NCBI RefSeq assembly: GCF_000422785.1 | Contig: NZ_AUGS01000008.1 | Location: forward strand, 62,001-126,000 | Direction of reading: 5' to 3' | DNA: 64,000 bases | Origin: Pseudovibrio exalbescens DSM 16456 | Lineage (GTDB): Bacteria; Pseudomonadota; Alphaproteobacteria; Rhizobiales; Stappiaceae | In this document: positions 19,415 to 27,548 of the stretch, piece after piece | Position numbering within the stretch: position 1 is the stretch's first letter | Layout: each line of letters opens with the position of its first letter | Notes under the pieces: generated by a model | Seen by the model: only the letters and a program-made list of their open reading frames with translations | Told to the model about the DNA's origin: nothing | The model's database searches: none | Program-made: the position numbers and the translations under genes

Positions 19415-19978
19415 ATGAAACTCAACGGCAATGAGATCAAGCCAGGCAATGTTCTTCAGCATCAGGACACGCTCTGGGCTGTAGTGAAGGTTCAGCACGT
19501 AAAGCCCGGTAAGGGCGGTGCATTTGCTCAGGTTGAAATGAAGAACCTGATGGACGGACGCAAGCTGAACGAACGTTTCCGCGCAACTGAAACCGTCGAG
19601 CGCGTTCGTCTCGAACAGAAGGATTTTCAGTTCCTTTACGAAGAAGGCGACATGCTGGTGTTCATGGACACCGAAACTTACGAACAGCTCGAACTTCAAA
19701 AGGACTTCGTCGGCGAACGTGCTGCATTCTTGCAGGACGGCATGATGGTGACGGTTGAGCTACATGAAGAAAAGCCGATTGGCATTTCCCTGCCCTCTCA
19801 GGTAACACTGCAGATCGTAGAAGCTGATGCTGTTGTTAAAGGCCAAACGCAGTCATCTTCTTACAAGCCCGCCGTCTTGGAAAACGGGGTCCGTTGCATG
19901 GTACCGCCATTCATTACCGCCGGTGAGCGCATCGTCGTGGACACGGAAGCCGTCGAATACGTGCGCCGTGCCGATTAA
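19415..19978 (+). CDS. efp: Elongation factor P
   Basis: 187 residues. EF-P rescues ribosomes stalled at proline runs. The loop that enters the peptidyl-transferase centre reads [10 protein letters not shown], with Lys33 in the position modified by EpmA/EpmB-type beta-lysylation in other proteobacteria. The C-terminal S1-like domain ends with [18 protein letters not shown]. It has its own 182-base upstream region. A client is plausible in the window itself: TolA has long Pro-rich runs. Confidence 0.97.
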   Translation: MKLNGNEIKPGNVLQHQDTLWAVVKVQHVKPGKGGAFAQVEMKNLMDGRKLNERFRATETVERVRLEQKDFQFLYEEGDMLVFMDTETYEQLELQKDFVGERAAFLQDGMMVTVELHEEKPIGISLPSQVTLQIVEADAVVKGQTQSSSYKPAVLENGVRCMVPPFITAGERIVVDTEAVEYVRRAD

Positions 19979-20053
19979 GCTTCCGGCTTTGTTGTATTCC
20001 CGTCAATAATCGGAGGGCGCACCCGCCCTCCCCAATAATAATGGTGATATAGA

Positions 20054-20848
20054 ATGGCGCGTTCAGCCCTACTCAACGTTATGGTACAGGCTGCCTCAAA
20101 GGCTGGCCGCTCTCTGGCTCGTGACTTCGGCGAAATCGAAACTCTACAGGTGTCACGCAAAGGCCCGGGGGATTTCGTATCGCAAGCCGACCACCGTGCC
20201 GAAAAGATCGTTCGCGAAGAACTGCAAAAGGCCCGGCCAAAATTCGGCTTCCTCATGGAAGAATCCGGCGAGATCGAATCTCAGGATGGTCAGCATCGCT
20301 GGATTGTCGATCCGCTCGACGGCACGACGAACTTCCTCCACGGCATCCCGATTTTTGCCGTATCTATTGCTCTTGAGCGTCAGGGACAAATCGTTGCTGG
20401 CGTCATCTACAACCCGATCATGGACGAGCTCTACACCGCTGAGCGCGGAGCGGGTGCCTTTCTAAACGACCGTCGCATGCGCGTTGCCCAACGCAAGGAT
20501 ATGAGTGATTGTGTCATTGGCACCGGTATTCCGTTCATTGGTGCCGGTGACCACGGACGCACCTTGCGCGAGATACGCCATGTCATGGGCGAAGTCGCTG
20601 GCATCCGCCGCTGCGGCGCTGCGGCCATTGATTTGGCATGGGTTGCAGCTGGACGACTGGACGCTTTTTGGGAAAATGGCCTGAAGCCTTGGGACATGGC
20701 AGCCGGCCTTTTGATGATTCGAGAAGCTGGCGGTTTCGTCACCGATGGCGATGGCCGCGAAAAGATGCTGGATACGGGCTCTGTTATTGCAGGTAACGAA
20801 TTCACCCATCTTCAGTTGAAGGAATTGCTTGTTAAGGCGCGCGCCTGA
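20054..20848 (+). CDS. suhB: Inositol monophosphatase family protein (SuhB-like)
   Basis: 264 residues. Metal-binding motif WIVDPLDGTTNFLHGIP (about 83-99), the upstream Glu pair in LMEESGEIES (about 67-76), and the second signature NGLKPWDMAAGLLMIREAGG (about 215-234) are all present. It hydrolyses inositol-1-phosphate or related sugar phosphates; SuhB also acts as an rRNA antitermination factor in E. coli, which cannot be judged here. It follows efp after 75 bases. Confidence 0.94.
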   Translation: MARSALLNVMVQAASKAGRSLARDFGEIETLQVSRKGPGDFVSQADHRAEKIVREELQKARPKFGFLMEESGEIESQDGQHRWIVDPLDGTTNFLHGIPIFAVSIALERQGQIVAGVIYNPIMDELYTAERGAGAFLNDRRMRVAQRKDMSDCVIGTGIPFIGAGDHGRTLREIRHVMGEVAGIRRCGAAAIDLAWVAAGRLDAFWENGLKPWDMAAGLLMIREAGGFVTDGDGREKMLDTGSVIAGNEFTHLQLKELLVKARA

Positions 20849-20915
20849 GCCACTTTCGGCTGCCGTGCTATTCTTACCAAAACGGTAGTTATAAAAGATC
20901 TTTTCGCGTACAGCA

Positions 20916-20946
20916 CGATTTCCGGTTTTCATGAGACCGGAAATCG
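20916..20946. repeat. Perfect 11-bp inverted repeat between suhB and the MotA-like gene
   Basis: CGATTTCCGGT (20916-20926) and ACCGGAAATCG (20936-20946) flank a 9-base loop. No T-run follows on either strand, so this is not a classical intrinsic terminator. It could be a Rho-assisted or mRNA-stabilising hairpin, or a copy of a dispersed palindromic element; I see no second copy in this window. Confidence 0.6.
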
Positions 20947-20989
20947 CGCTATCAACGTGTATCGTTAACCACTTGATACATTCGGGCTA

Positions 20990-21997
20990 ATGGCACGCGA
21001 TTACGATCCTTACAGTTTGTCCAGTCCACAGATCTATCTGTGGCGCATGATAATCTTTCTGGTGCTGGCGGGCTTCATTGCCTTTGTTCTGATCAGCCAG
21101 ATTACCGAGGCCTTCATGGCCAACCCGGCGCTCAACGGCCTCATTGTAGGGGTCGGTTTGTTGGGCATCGCGCTTGGATTCAGGCAGGTTATCCGGTTGA
21201 TCCCCGAAGTGTCGTGGGTCAACGGATTTCGAATTGGCGACCCTCGCCTTGAGGTTCGTCGCCCTCCTGTTCTTCTGGCCCCCATGGCGACGCTGCTGGG
21301 AAACAAGGCTGGCGACATGACGCTGTCGCCAGAGACGATGCGATCCATTCTGGATTCGATCGGCACCCGCCTTGACGAGTCACGCGAGATTTCCCGTTAC
21401 CTCACCCGCCTGCTGGTGTTCTTGGGTCTGGTTGGTACTTTCTGGGGCTTGATGGCGACCGTCTCTGCGGTGGCTGACACCGTGCAATCGCTCAACGTCG
21501 GCGGCGATGACGCTACTGTGCTGTTTGAAGATCTGGTGTCTGGCATCACCAGCCAGATGTCTGGTTTGGGTATTGCTTTCTCCTCATCGCTGCTCGGTTT
21601 GGCTGGTTCGCTCATACTGGGCTTCCTTGACCTGCAGGCTGGTCAGGCACAGAACCGGTTTTACCTGGAGCTGGAAGACTGGCTCTCCACCGTCACGGAT
21701 CTGCAATCCGACGAAGGCACCATCAGCGCCAACGCAAGTAGTGCGGACCTCGCATTCGCCTTGGAGAAGCTTCGCTCCACACTTGAAGACCAAAAAGCAG
21801 CAAGTGCCAGCGAGGATGAAGCTACCGCAGCCATGAGCAATTTGGCGGAAGGCATTCAAGGTCTCGTACAACATGTGCGCTCCGAACAGAAGATGATGCG
21901 CGAATGGGCAGAAGCACAGTCGATGCAACAACGGCGCATTGAGCGGCTACTGAAAATGCTGACGCAGGAAGTAGAACGGGAAAAAGCAAAGGAATAG
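20990..21997 (+). CDS. MotA/TolQ/ExbB-like proton-channel protein
   Basis: 335 residues with four membrane helices at about 15-36, 46-65, 140-162 and 198-222, then a charged C-terminal helical region (about 245-335). The third and fourth helices carry FLGLVGTFWGLMATV and GLGIAFSSSLLGLAGSLIL, resembling the channel-lining helices of MotA/TolQ. It is paired, three bases apart, with an OmpA/MotB-like gene. The pair is not part of a flagellar or tol cluster (tolQR is elsewhere in the window), so it is probably a separate ion-driven envelope motor. Function unknown. Confidence 0.85.
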   Translation: MARDYDPYSLSSPQIYLWRMIIFLVLAGFIAFVLISQITEAFMANPALNGLIVGVGLLGIALGFRQVIRLIPEVSWVNGFRIGDPRLEVRRPPVLLAPMATLLGNKAGDMTLSPETMRSILDSIGTRLDESREISRYLTRLLVFLGLVGTFWGLMATVSAVADTVQSLNVGGDDATVLFEDLVSGITSQMSGLGIAFSSSLLGLAGSLILGFLDLQAGQAQNRFYLELEDWLSTVTDLQSDEGTISANASSADLAFALEKLRSTLEDQKAASASEDEATAAMSNLAEGIQGLVQHVRSEQKMMREWAEAQSMQQRRIERLLKMLTQEVEREKAKE

Positions 21998-22000
21998 TTC

Positions 22001-23035
22001 ATGGCGATCTCACGCAATCGCCGTGGCGAGCGCGGCAGTGAAGACTACTGGCCCGGTTTCGTGGACGCCATGTCCGCCCTGCTGCTTGTCTTCATTTTCC
22101 TGCTGTCCGTTTTCATGATCGGTCAGTTCTTCTTGTCTCAGCAGTTGTCAGGACGCGATACGGTTCTCAACCGGCTCAATCAACAAATCGCGGAGCTTAC
22201 AGAACTTCTTGCACTGGAGAAGGCCAACGTAAGCGATCTGGAAGCAACCGTTTCCAACCTCCAATTCGACCTCGGCGAGGCAAATGATGAGCGCCAGCGC
22301 CTTCAAGGGCTACTGGATAATCGCTCCGGCGCTATCGAGGATGCCGATGGCCGCATTTCAACACTTCAAAGCCAACTGGAAGGTGAAAAGCAGGTCAGTG
22401 CCCGGGCATTGGCACAAGTGGAGTTGCTCAATCAGCAGATTTCCGCCCTGCGCCGTCAAATCGCGGTTCTGGAAGATGCTCTGGAGGCCTCAGAAGAAAG
22501 GGACCGTGAGAGCCAAACAAAAATTGCGGACCTTGGCAAGCGCTTAAACGTCGCTCTTGCCCAAAGGGTCCAGGAGCTTTCCAGATATCGCTCCGACTTT
22601 TTTGGCCGGCTGCGCGAAATCCTTGCCCAGCGCTCGGACATCGAGGTGGTTGGAGACCGCTTCGTTTTTCAATCCGAGGTTCTATTCTCCACCGGCGCGG
22701 ATCAGGTGAATGAAGCAGGCAAAGCCCAACTTGATATTCTCGCGGACGCCATCAACGAGCTGGAACAACAGATCCCCGAAGAAATTGAGTGGGTTCTTCG
22801 TGTCGACGGCCACACGGACGCCCGCCCGCTATCCGGAACAGGGCGACTACGCAACAACTGGGAACTGTCAGCAGCGCGCGCAATCTCTGTGGTGCAATAC
22901 CTCATTCAACGAGGCGTAGCGCCGGAACGCCTCGTTGCAGCCGGTTTTGGCGAGTTTCAGCCGCTAGAGGACGGCAATACACCAGAGGCCTATGCTAGAA
23001 ACCGACGCATTGAACTGAAATTGACCCAACGCTAG
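22001..23035 (+). CDS. MotB-like membrane protein with OmpA peptidoglycan-binding domain
   Basis: 344 residues. One N-terminal membrane helix (about 18-42) has an Asp at its start (PGFVDAMSALLLVFIFLL), the place of the proton-binding Asp of MotB/ExbD. A long coiled coil follows (about 55-190), then an OmpA-like domain (about 215-344, with RVDGHTDARPLSGTGRLRNNWELSAARA). The long coiled coil could reach from the inner membrane to the peptidoglycan. Partner of the preceding MotA-like gene. Confidence 0.88.
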   Translation: MAISRNRRGERGSEDYWPGFVDAMSALLLVFIFLLSVFMIGQFFLSQQLSGRDTVLNRLNQQIAELTELLALEKANVSDLEATVSNLQFDLGEANDERQRLQGLLDNRSGAIEDADGRISTLQSQLEGEKQVSARALAQVELLNQQISALRRQIAVLEDALEASEERDRESQTKIADLGKRLNVALAQRVQELSRYRSDFFGRLREILAQRSDIEVVGDRFVFQSEVLFSTGADQVNEAGKAQLDILADAINELEQQIPEEIEWVLRVDGHTDARPLSGTGRLRNNWELSAARAISVVQYLIQRGVAPERLVAAGFGEFQPLEDGNTPEAYARNRRIELKLTQR

Positions 23036-23074
23036 CAAGACGCCGTCAATCTCACTTCAACTATCGAACCAAAC

Positions 23075-23110
23075 AAAAAGCCGCCCTCGAAACCCGAGAG
23101 CGGCTTTTTT
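23075..23110. terminator. Bidirectional intrinsic terminator between the OmpA-like gene and trcR
   Basis: AAAAAGCCG (23075-23083) pairs with CGGCTTTTT (23101-23109), with an inner CTCG/CGAG stem. A-run on the left and T-run on the right serve both converging genes. Confidence 0.9.
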
Positions 23111-23133
23111 TAGCCTATAGGTAAAACGGCCGC

Positions 23134-23868
23134 TCAGCGGTTATCGCCTTCCTCGTCTTCATCATGATCAGATTTCATCGCATTCAGTTTGGCGAACACG
23201 GCATCTGCATCATATACTTCTTCTTCCGGCTGAGACTTGGGCGCAGGTTTTGCAAATGCAGCGGCCATGGCCTCTTCGGTCGTCGTTTCTTCAACCGGAG
23301 CCAGCGTATCAGGCAACGGCCCTTCGCCTTCCGGTTGTTGCGGCTTGTTCTTTGCCGCCTTCTCGACTTCCATGTCCAGCTCGATCTGAGAACACAGACC
23401 CAAGGTCACCGGATCAGCAGCTACGAGGTTGGCAGAGTTCCAGTGCGTTCGCTCACGGATCGCTTCAATGGTTGGCTTGGTCGTGCCAACCAGACGCATG
23501 ATCTGCGCATCCAGCAGTTCCGGATGGTTCTTCACCAACCACAAGATCGCATTGGGACGGTCCTGACGACGCGAAACCGGCGTGTAACGCGGTCCCTTCC
23601 GCTTCTGTTCAGGCACACGGACACTGGATTCCTGAACCTTCAAGCGATAGGTCGGATTATTCTGAGCCTTCTCGATTTCTTCGCGGGTCAACTGCCCGGT
23701 CAAAACGGGGTCAAGCCCTTTGATCCCCTGAGCAGCCTCACCGTCGGCAATGGCCTTTACTTCAAGCGGATGCAATTTGCAAAATGCCGCAATCTGATCA
23801 AAGCTCAGGGCTGTATTATCTACCAGCCAAACAGCAGTTGCCTTTGGCATTAACGGCGCATTGGCCAT
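23134..23868 (-). CDS. trcR: TrcR, cell-cycle transcriptional regulator (DUF1013)
   Basis: 244 residues. The conserved N-terminal half (MPKATAVWLVDNTALSFDQIAAFCKLHPLEVKAIADGEA, given here in description only as the first 45 residues) contains a helix-turn-helix-like region. A second one follows at about 105-150 (NAILWLVKNHPELLDAQI, LVGTTKPTIEAIRERTHW). The C-terminal 60 residues are acidic and low-complexity. DUF1013 proteins are alphaproteobacterial and are named for a role in cell-cycle transcription with RNA polymerase. It converges with the OmpA-like gene and has its own promoter region of 181 bases. Confidence 0.88.
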   Translation of the reverse strand: MANAPLMPKATAVWLVDNTALSFDQIAAFCKLHPLEVKAIADGEAAQGIKGLDPVLTGQLTREEIEKAQNNPTYRLKVQESSVRVPEQKRKGPRYTPVSRRQDRPNAILWLVKNHPELLDAQIMRLVGTTKPTIEAIRERTHWNSANLVAADPVTLGLCSQIELDMEVEKAAKNKPQQPEGEGPLPDTLAPVEETTTEEAMAAAFAKPAPKSQPEEEVYDADAVFAKLNAMKSDHDEDEEGDNR

Positions 23869-24049
23869 TGTATATAACCCTCCTGTGTGCTCCCCCTCCC
23901 ATTTTCAGAGAGAAAAAGCCGAATGTTCTTGGAGTTTTCGGGAAACTTGCGCGCACTATAAGCACACCGTCTCCGAAAATCAAATAGGTTCATGGCAAAG
24001 CAGTTCCCTGCCGCTTGGAAAAATCCGGCTGACACTGCTTTGCAAGCGC

Positions 24050-25036
24050 TCAGGCTTCTGCAACCTTCAGAACGATTTTCCCAATATGCCCGGAACTCTC
24101 CATTCGGGCATGTGCGTCTGCGGCGCGTTCAAGATCAAACACATGATCCATCACCACTTTTACTTGGCCACTTTCGTAAAGAGGCCACACCTTATCGCGC
24201 AAGCTTGCAGCAATCCGCGCCTTGAAGTCAACGGAGCGCGGACGCAAGGTGGATCCCGTATGGACCAGCCGTTTGACCATCAATCGCGAGAAGTTTACCG
24301 ATTGGCTTGCTCCGTTCAGCGTCGCAATCTGACAAATACGCCCCTCCACGGCAGCAGCAATCCAGTTGCGCTCTACATAATCGCCGCCCACCATATCAAG
24401 GATAACATCGACACCGCGCTTTTCGGTGAGCCGCAGTATTTCTTTCTCAAAGGCGTGCGTCTTGTAGTTGATCGTGAAATCCGCTCCAAGATTGCGGACC
24501 GCCTCAGCCTTATATTCTGACCCCACCGTCGTGAAGACCGTCGCCCCGAATGCCTTTGCAAACTGAATGGCCGTCGTACCAATTCCAGATGTGCCCCCGT
24601 GAACGAGAAAGCTTTCTCCGCCCCGCAACCCGACCCGATCAAAAACGTTGGACCAAACCGTAAACGCCGCTTCCGCAACTCCTGCAGCTTCAAGGAAGCC
24701 CATACCCTTGGGGATTGGCAGCACATGCGAAGCTGGTGCAATACAATACTCGGCATAACCTCCGCCGGGAGTTAGCGCCAGAACGGCGTCACCGGGTTGC
24801 CAATCCTGAACATCCTCAGCAACTTCGGCGATCACCCCGGATACCTCGAGCCCCGGCAAGTCAGATGCACCAGCGGGAGGCGGGTATGCGCCCGCGCGCT
24901 GTAATGCGTCCGGTCGGTTCACCCCCGCACCAACAACACGTATGAGCACCTCGCCTTGCTTGATCGCAGGCTTAATCCGCTCCTCAATTTGCAAGACCTC
25001 CGGACCACCTGGCTCCGTAATTGCAATTGCGCGCAT
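24050..25036 (-). CDS. NAD(P)H quinone oxidoreductase, zinc-free MDR family
   Basis: 328 residues, the quinone-oxidoreductase/zeta-crystallin type of medium-chain dehydrogenase. Substrate-domain signatures GAGVNRPDALQRAGAYPPP and LPGLEVSGVIAEV are present. The nucleotide fold shows LVHGGTSGIGTTAIQFAKAFGA (about residues 144-165, described by position). The structural-zinc cysteines of alcohol dehydrogenases are absent. It reduces quinones or enones with NADPH. It stands alone, with trcR 181 bases downstream on the same strand and DUF1192 divergent. Confidence 0.9.
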   Translation of the reverse strand: MRAIAITEPGGPEVLQIEERIKPAIKQGEVLIRVVGAGVNRPDALQRAGAYPPPAGASDLPGLEVSGVIAEVAEDVQDWQPGDAVLALTPGGGYAEYCIAPASHVLPIPKGMGFLEAAGVAEAAFTVWSNVFDRVGLRGGESFLVHGGTSGIGTTAIQFAKAFGATVFTTVGSEYKAEAVRNLGADFTINYKTHAFEKEILRLTEKRGVDVILDMVGGDYVERNWIAAAVEGRICQIATLNGASQSVNFSRLMVKRLVHTGSTLRPRSVDFKARIAASLRDKVWPLYESGQVKVVMDHVFDLERAADAHARMESSGHIGKIVLKVAEA

Positions 25037-25184
25037 CTTTTCTCTCCCGCGTCATGTCATAGGGGTTGTCTTTCATTTCCAGATTTAGCGACGCAGGCAA
25101 CCTCTCACAATAGGTGACAGAAACTGTTAGGCTAACAGCCAATGCGTTAGGCGGCATTCAAGTGAGCAAAATGGAGTTGAAGCC

Positions 25185-25379
25185 ATGGGTCTGTTTGACG
25201 ACGAAGAGCCAATCAAGAAAAACCCTCGTGACATCATTGTGGGTGAAACCTTGGAAAACTTTTCCAGCAGCGAATTGGAAGAGCGCGTCACACTGCTGCG
25301 CGCGGAAATTGAGCGGACCGAAAAAGAACTGAAAAACAAGGCATCTGCATCCGAGGCCGCGCATAGCCTTTTCAAGTAA
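25185..25379 (+). CDS. DUF1192 small protein
   Basis: 64 residues. Conserved MGLFDDEEP start, SSSELEERVTLLRAEIERTE in the middle, and an SLFK end, all typical of DUF1192, a small alphaproteobacterial family. The second half is a single amphipathic helix. Function unknown. It is commonly near rcdA (DUF1465), as here, though a 431-base gap with regulatory structure lies between them. Confidence 0.88.
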   Translation: MGLFDDEEPIKKNPRDIIVGETLENFSSSELEERVTLLRAEIERTEKELKNKASASEAAHSLFK

Positions 25380-25456
25380 TTTAAATCAATGATTGAAATT
25401 AAAATTCAAACAACCTCATCTACCCTTAAGGTATTAGATAAGTATATTTAGGATCG

Positions 25457-25471
25457 TTAACCGCTTATTAA
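25457..25471 (+). promoter_or_regulatory. Candidate CtrA box
   Basis: TTAA (25457-25460), seven bases, TTAA (25468-25471): an exact match to the core of the CtrA binding site TTAA-N7-TTAA. A TATAAA-like -10 (25483-25488) lies 11 bases downstream, so the box would overlap the -35 region of a transcript beginning near 25496. That is the usual place for a CtrA-activated promoter. One such match could arise by chance in a window this size; its position is what makes it notable. Confidence 0.5.
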
Positions 25472-25496
25472 GGAATGTATTCTATAAAAATACATA

Positions 25497-25590
25497 TCCA
25501 GCGAGCTGGATTGGAGCGGATCTCCCGCTCCGTTTGACGCCTCCCTGTTAAACCACTTCAGAGCCGCCTAATGCGCGGCTCTTTTTTTTG
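25497..25590 (+). ncRNA. Candidate small RNA upstream of rcdA
   Basis: A short segment with three consecutive structures: CCAG-CGAG-CTGG (25498-25509); GGAGCGG/CCGCTCC (25513-25519 with 25525-25531, loop ATCTC); then an unpaired stretch with CCTCCC. The last is an intrinsic terminator, GAGCCGC/GCGGCTC (25561-25567 with 25575-25581) followed by eight or more T. Hairpins, an exposed CCTCCC (complementary to ribosome-binding sites) and a strong terminator are typical of rhizobial trans-acting sRNAs. The predicted start follows a -10-like box and CtrA motif. I cannot assign it to a named family. Confidence 0.5.
25561..25590 (+). terminator. Intrinsic terminator of the candidate sRNA
   Basis: GAGCCGC (25561-25567), loop CTAATGC, GCGGCTC (25575-25581), then a run of T. 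It ends nothing annotated as protein-coding other than possible DUF1192 read-through. Confidence 0.9.
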
Positions 25591-25810
25591 GCAACACTTG
25601 AAATCTTGTAAACGGCCAGCTTGATCCCACCTTTCACACTTCATCACATGGCATAACTTTTGCGCAGCTTCGGTTATCGCGTATCCCTTTGCACCAGACC
25701 GGTACGCTCTTAAACTATGCGTCACCAGTTTGGCCCTCGGATGGATATCAGCTGTTCCAATTCGGGACGCGACGGGGTAAGAGTCACTACTGAGCATGAA
25801 GAGTCGAGTT

Positions 25811-26332
25811 ATGACTGAGTTACCACATCAAGACCGTCACACGCTGTCCTTTGCAACGAAGCTGGTCCGATCCGACAACTTCAACACCCTCTTCAAGGAA
25901 GGCATGGGCTTGGTTGAAGAAACGGCTACGTACCTAGATGGTATAGGGCGTGCCGAATCTCGGGAACTGGACCGTTCTGCAGCACTAGCTTACTCGACCG
26001 AGTCGATGCGCCTGACGACCCGCCTGATGCAGTTGGCCTCGTGGCTTCTTCTGCAACGTGCCGTGAATGAAGGCGAGATGTCCCAAGAACAAGCCAGCAA
26101 TGAGAAGAACAAGGTTCGCCTCGACAGACATGTGACCGGTCTGGATGTTCCGGCATGGGATCAACTTCCTGAAAGCCTTACCGATCTGATCACCCGATCT
26201 GTTCGCTTGCAGGAGCGGATCATCCATATGGACACCATGCTCGCACGCGAGAATACGGTAGAGCCGGCAACCGCCAACGACAATCCTGTGGCAGCTCAAC
26301 TATCCCAGCTTAACGCTGCATTTGGAAAGTAG
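25811..26332 (+). CDS. rcdA: RcdA-like protease adaptor (DUF1465)
   Basis: 173 residues from MTELPHQDRH; an ATG five codons upstream is also possible, but GAAGAG sits 7 bases before this one. All-helical DUF1465 protein: conserved SFATKLVRSDNFNTLFKEGM near the N-terminus and the central MRLTTRLMQLASWLLLQRAV helix. In Caulobacter RcdA binds CpdR-primed ClpXP and delivers substrates for CtrA turnover at the G1-S transition. A CpdR homologue is also in this window (62281-62640). The C-terminal 25 residues are variable and unstructured, as in known RcdA. Confidence 0.87.
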   Translation: MTELPHQDRHTLSFATKLVRSDNFNTLFKEGMGLVEETATYLDGIGRAESRELDRSAALAYSTESMRLTTRLMQLASWLLLQRAVNEGEMSQEQASNEKNKVRLDRHVTGLDVPAWDQLPESLTDLITRSVRLQERIIHMDTMLARENTVEPATANDNPVAAQLSQLNAAFGK

Positions 26333-26466
26333 CACCGATGCCAGCCGCGCTGGCCCTATCAGAATTGCCGGGAGTAACCAGCGGTCTTTTGCGCTAGGGT
26401 AACTCAGGCAATCTGAAGCACACGCGCTATCAGCCGGTGTGAAACAGGGCGAGTAAGGATGATCAC

Positions 26467-27522
26467 ATGGCGCCAGCTTCCAGCCACGAAGCAAGCATTG
26501 TCTTGAAAAATGGCAACGAGCCACTGGCACTACAGTCAATAACGGAGCTTCTGGAGATTTTAAGCGCCGCTGGGGAGGTTTTCGGTGACCTGCTGAACAA
26601 GGACCCCATCGCACCCATTGGATTTACTGACGATGGGTTTCCACGCCCGTTGAATGCAGGCCTGTGGTATCATGTTGAAACAAGCTTCGCCCAGCCTGCC
26701 TCGCCCCAAGCCTTCCAAAAGCTACCCGACAAATCCGTGCAATATGATGAGAGCAATCTGACGAGCGACTTTGCGCGCAATAGAAGTGTTTCAACAGGGC
26801 GCCTGGAGACACTTGTCAGTCTGTACGAGGCGAATCTACCATCCCGGCTTTTGAAATGGCATGAAAGCCCCCTTGCTGCGCTATACGAGGCAATCGCAAC
26901 CTGCAACGCCCCTGAAACAATTGACGATATGGCACTCTACATTCTGAACGCCTATCGCCTAAATCAACACAACAGCATAACGCTCACCTATCAAGAGATG
27001 CCTGGTTCGGAAGATCTGGACACCTTGGTACGGGTTTTTCAGGCAACAACACTCTATTTAGAAGACGCGATACAGCTCGCATTTCATGCACCGAACCTCA
27101 TTGCGGATCAGCGTACACTGTCGGCGATTGAGGAGATCTCTGAAAAGCTCAAAGGAAAAGACGTGAACCTGATGCGTCAGCTTCACGCCCCAATAGCGTG
27201 CCGGTCGCGTTTGGATTGCTGGACACTTCACGGCGGCAAAATAAACCATTTTGAGCATGCACCGGACCCGCAAGCACAAAACCGAAACCTCACGCGAGCC
27301 CGTAGCAACTGCCTCAAAGGCACCTGGACCTTTTTGGGACAGCCTCATTCCCTGGCACAAAGCAGTCAAGGCCTGACCTCTGCCCGCTCAATTTCCTGCC
27401 TCAAGAAAATCAAGATACCCAAAGAGTCCGTGCCGCGGCTCAAACAAGAGATGGTGCGACTTGGCCTCCCGAGCCTGCTCGGCGAAGACGCGAGGCGCTG
27501 GAAGACAGATCCTCTCGGGTAA
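26467..27522 (+). CDS. Unrecognised protein, possible frameshift near 27155
   Basis: I do not recognise this gene. The open frame gives 351 codons from ATG behind AAGGAT. Residues 1-230 look like a real soluble protein (ITELLEILSAAGEVFGDLL, LYILNAYRLNQHN). From about 232 the composition changes abruptly to Ser/Arg/Cys-rich sequence unlike the first part. The -1 frame from the A-rich AAAGGAAAAG (27151-27160) instead reads REPDASASRPNSVPVAFGLL and stops at 27252-27254, giving a natural-looking protein of about 262 residues. A true frameshift, a sequencing error or a pseudogene are all possible. The N-terminal part is the reliable one. Confidence 0.55.
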   Translation: MAPASSHEASIVLKNGNEPLALQSITELLEILSAAGEVFGDLLNKDPIAPIGFTDDGFPRPLNAGLWYHVETSFAQPASPQAFQKLPDKSVQYDESNLTSDFARNRSVSTGRLETLVSLYEANLPSRLLKWHESPLAALYEAIATCNAPETIDDMALYILNAYRLNQHNSITLTYQEMPGSEDLDTLVRVFQATTLYLEDAIQLAFHAPNLIADQRTLSAIEEISEKLKGKDVNLMRQLHAPIACRSRLDCWTLHGGKINHFEHAPDPQAQNRNLTRARSNCLKGTWTFLGQPHSLAQSSQGLTSARSISCLKKIKIPKESVPRLKQEMVRLGLPSLLGEDARRWKTDPLG

Positions 27523-27548
27523 GCGTGCAAGTGCCAACACCCCGTATT

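Larger units (their letters stand above)
25380..25810 (+). other. Regulatory intergenic region between DUF1192 and rcdA
   Basis: 431 bases with no convincing protein gene. In order: an AT-rich stretch; a perfect TTAA-N7-TTAA motif (25457-25471); a 7-bp inverted repeat ATGTATT/AATACAT (really AATGTATT-type arms at 25475-25481 and 25489-25495); and a run of hairpins ending in a strong terminator (25497-25590). About 200 bases of plain sequence then lead to rcdA. The last part probably holds the rcdA promoter. Confidence 0.7.

Noticed and set aside
20990-23035. Zorya-type defence genes (ZorAB resemble MotA/MotB-like proteins)
   Set aside because: No ZorC, ZorD or ZorE neighbour, and the pair sits in a conserved housekeeping context after suhB. 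A general ion-driven envelope motor is the simpler reading.
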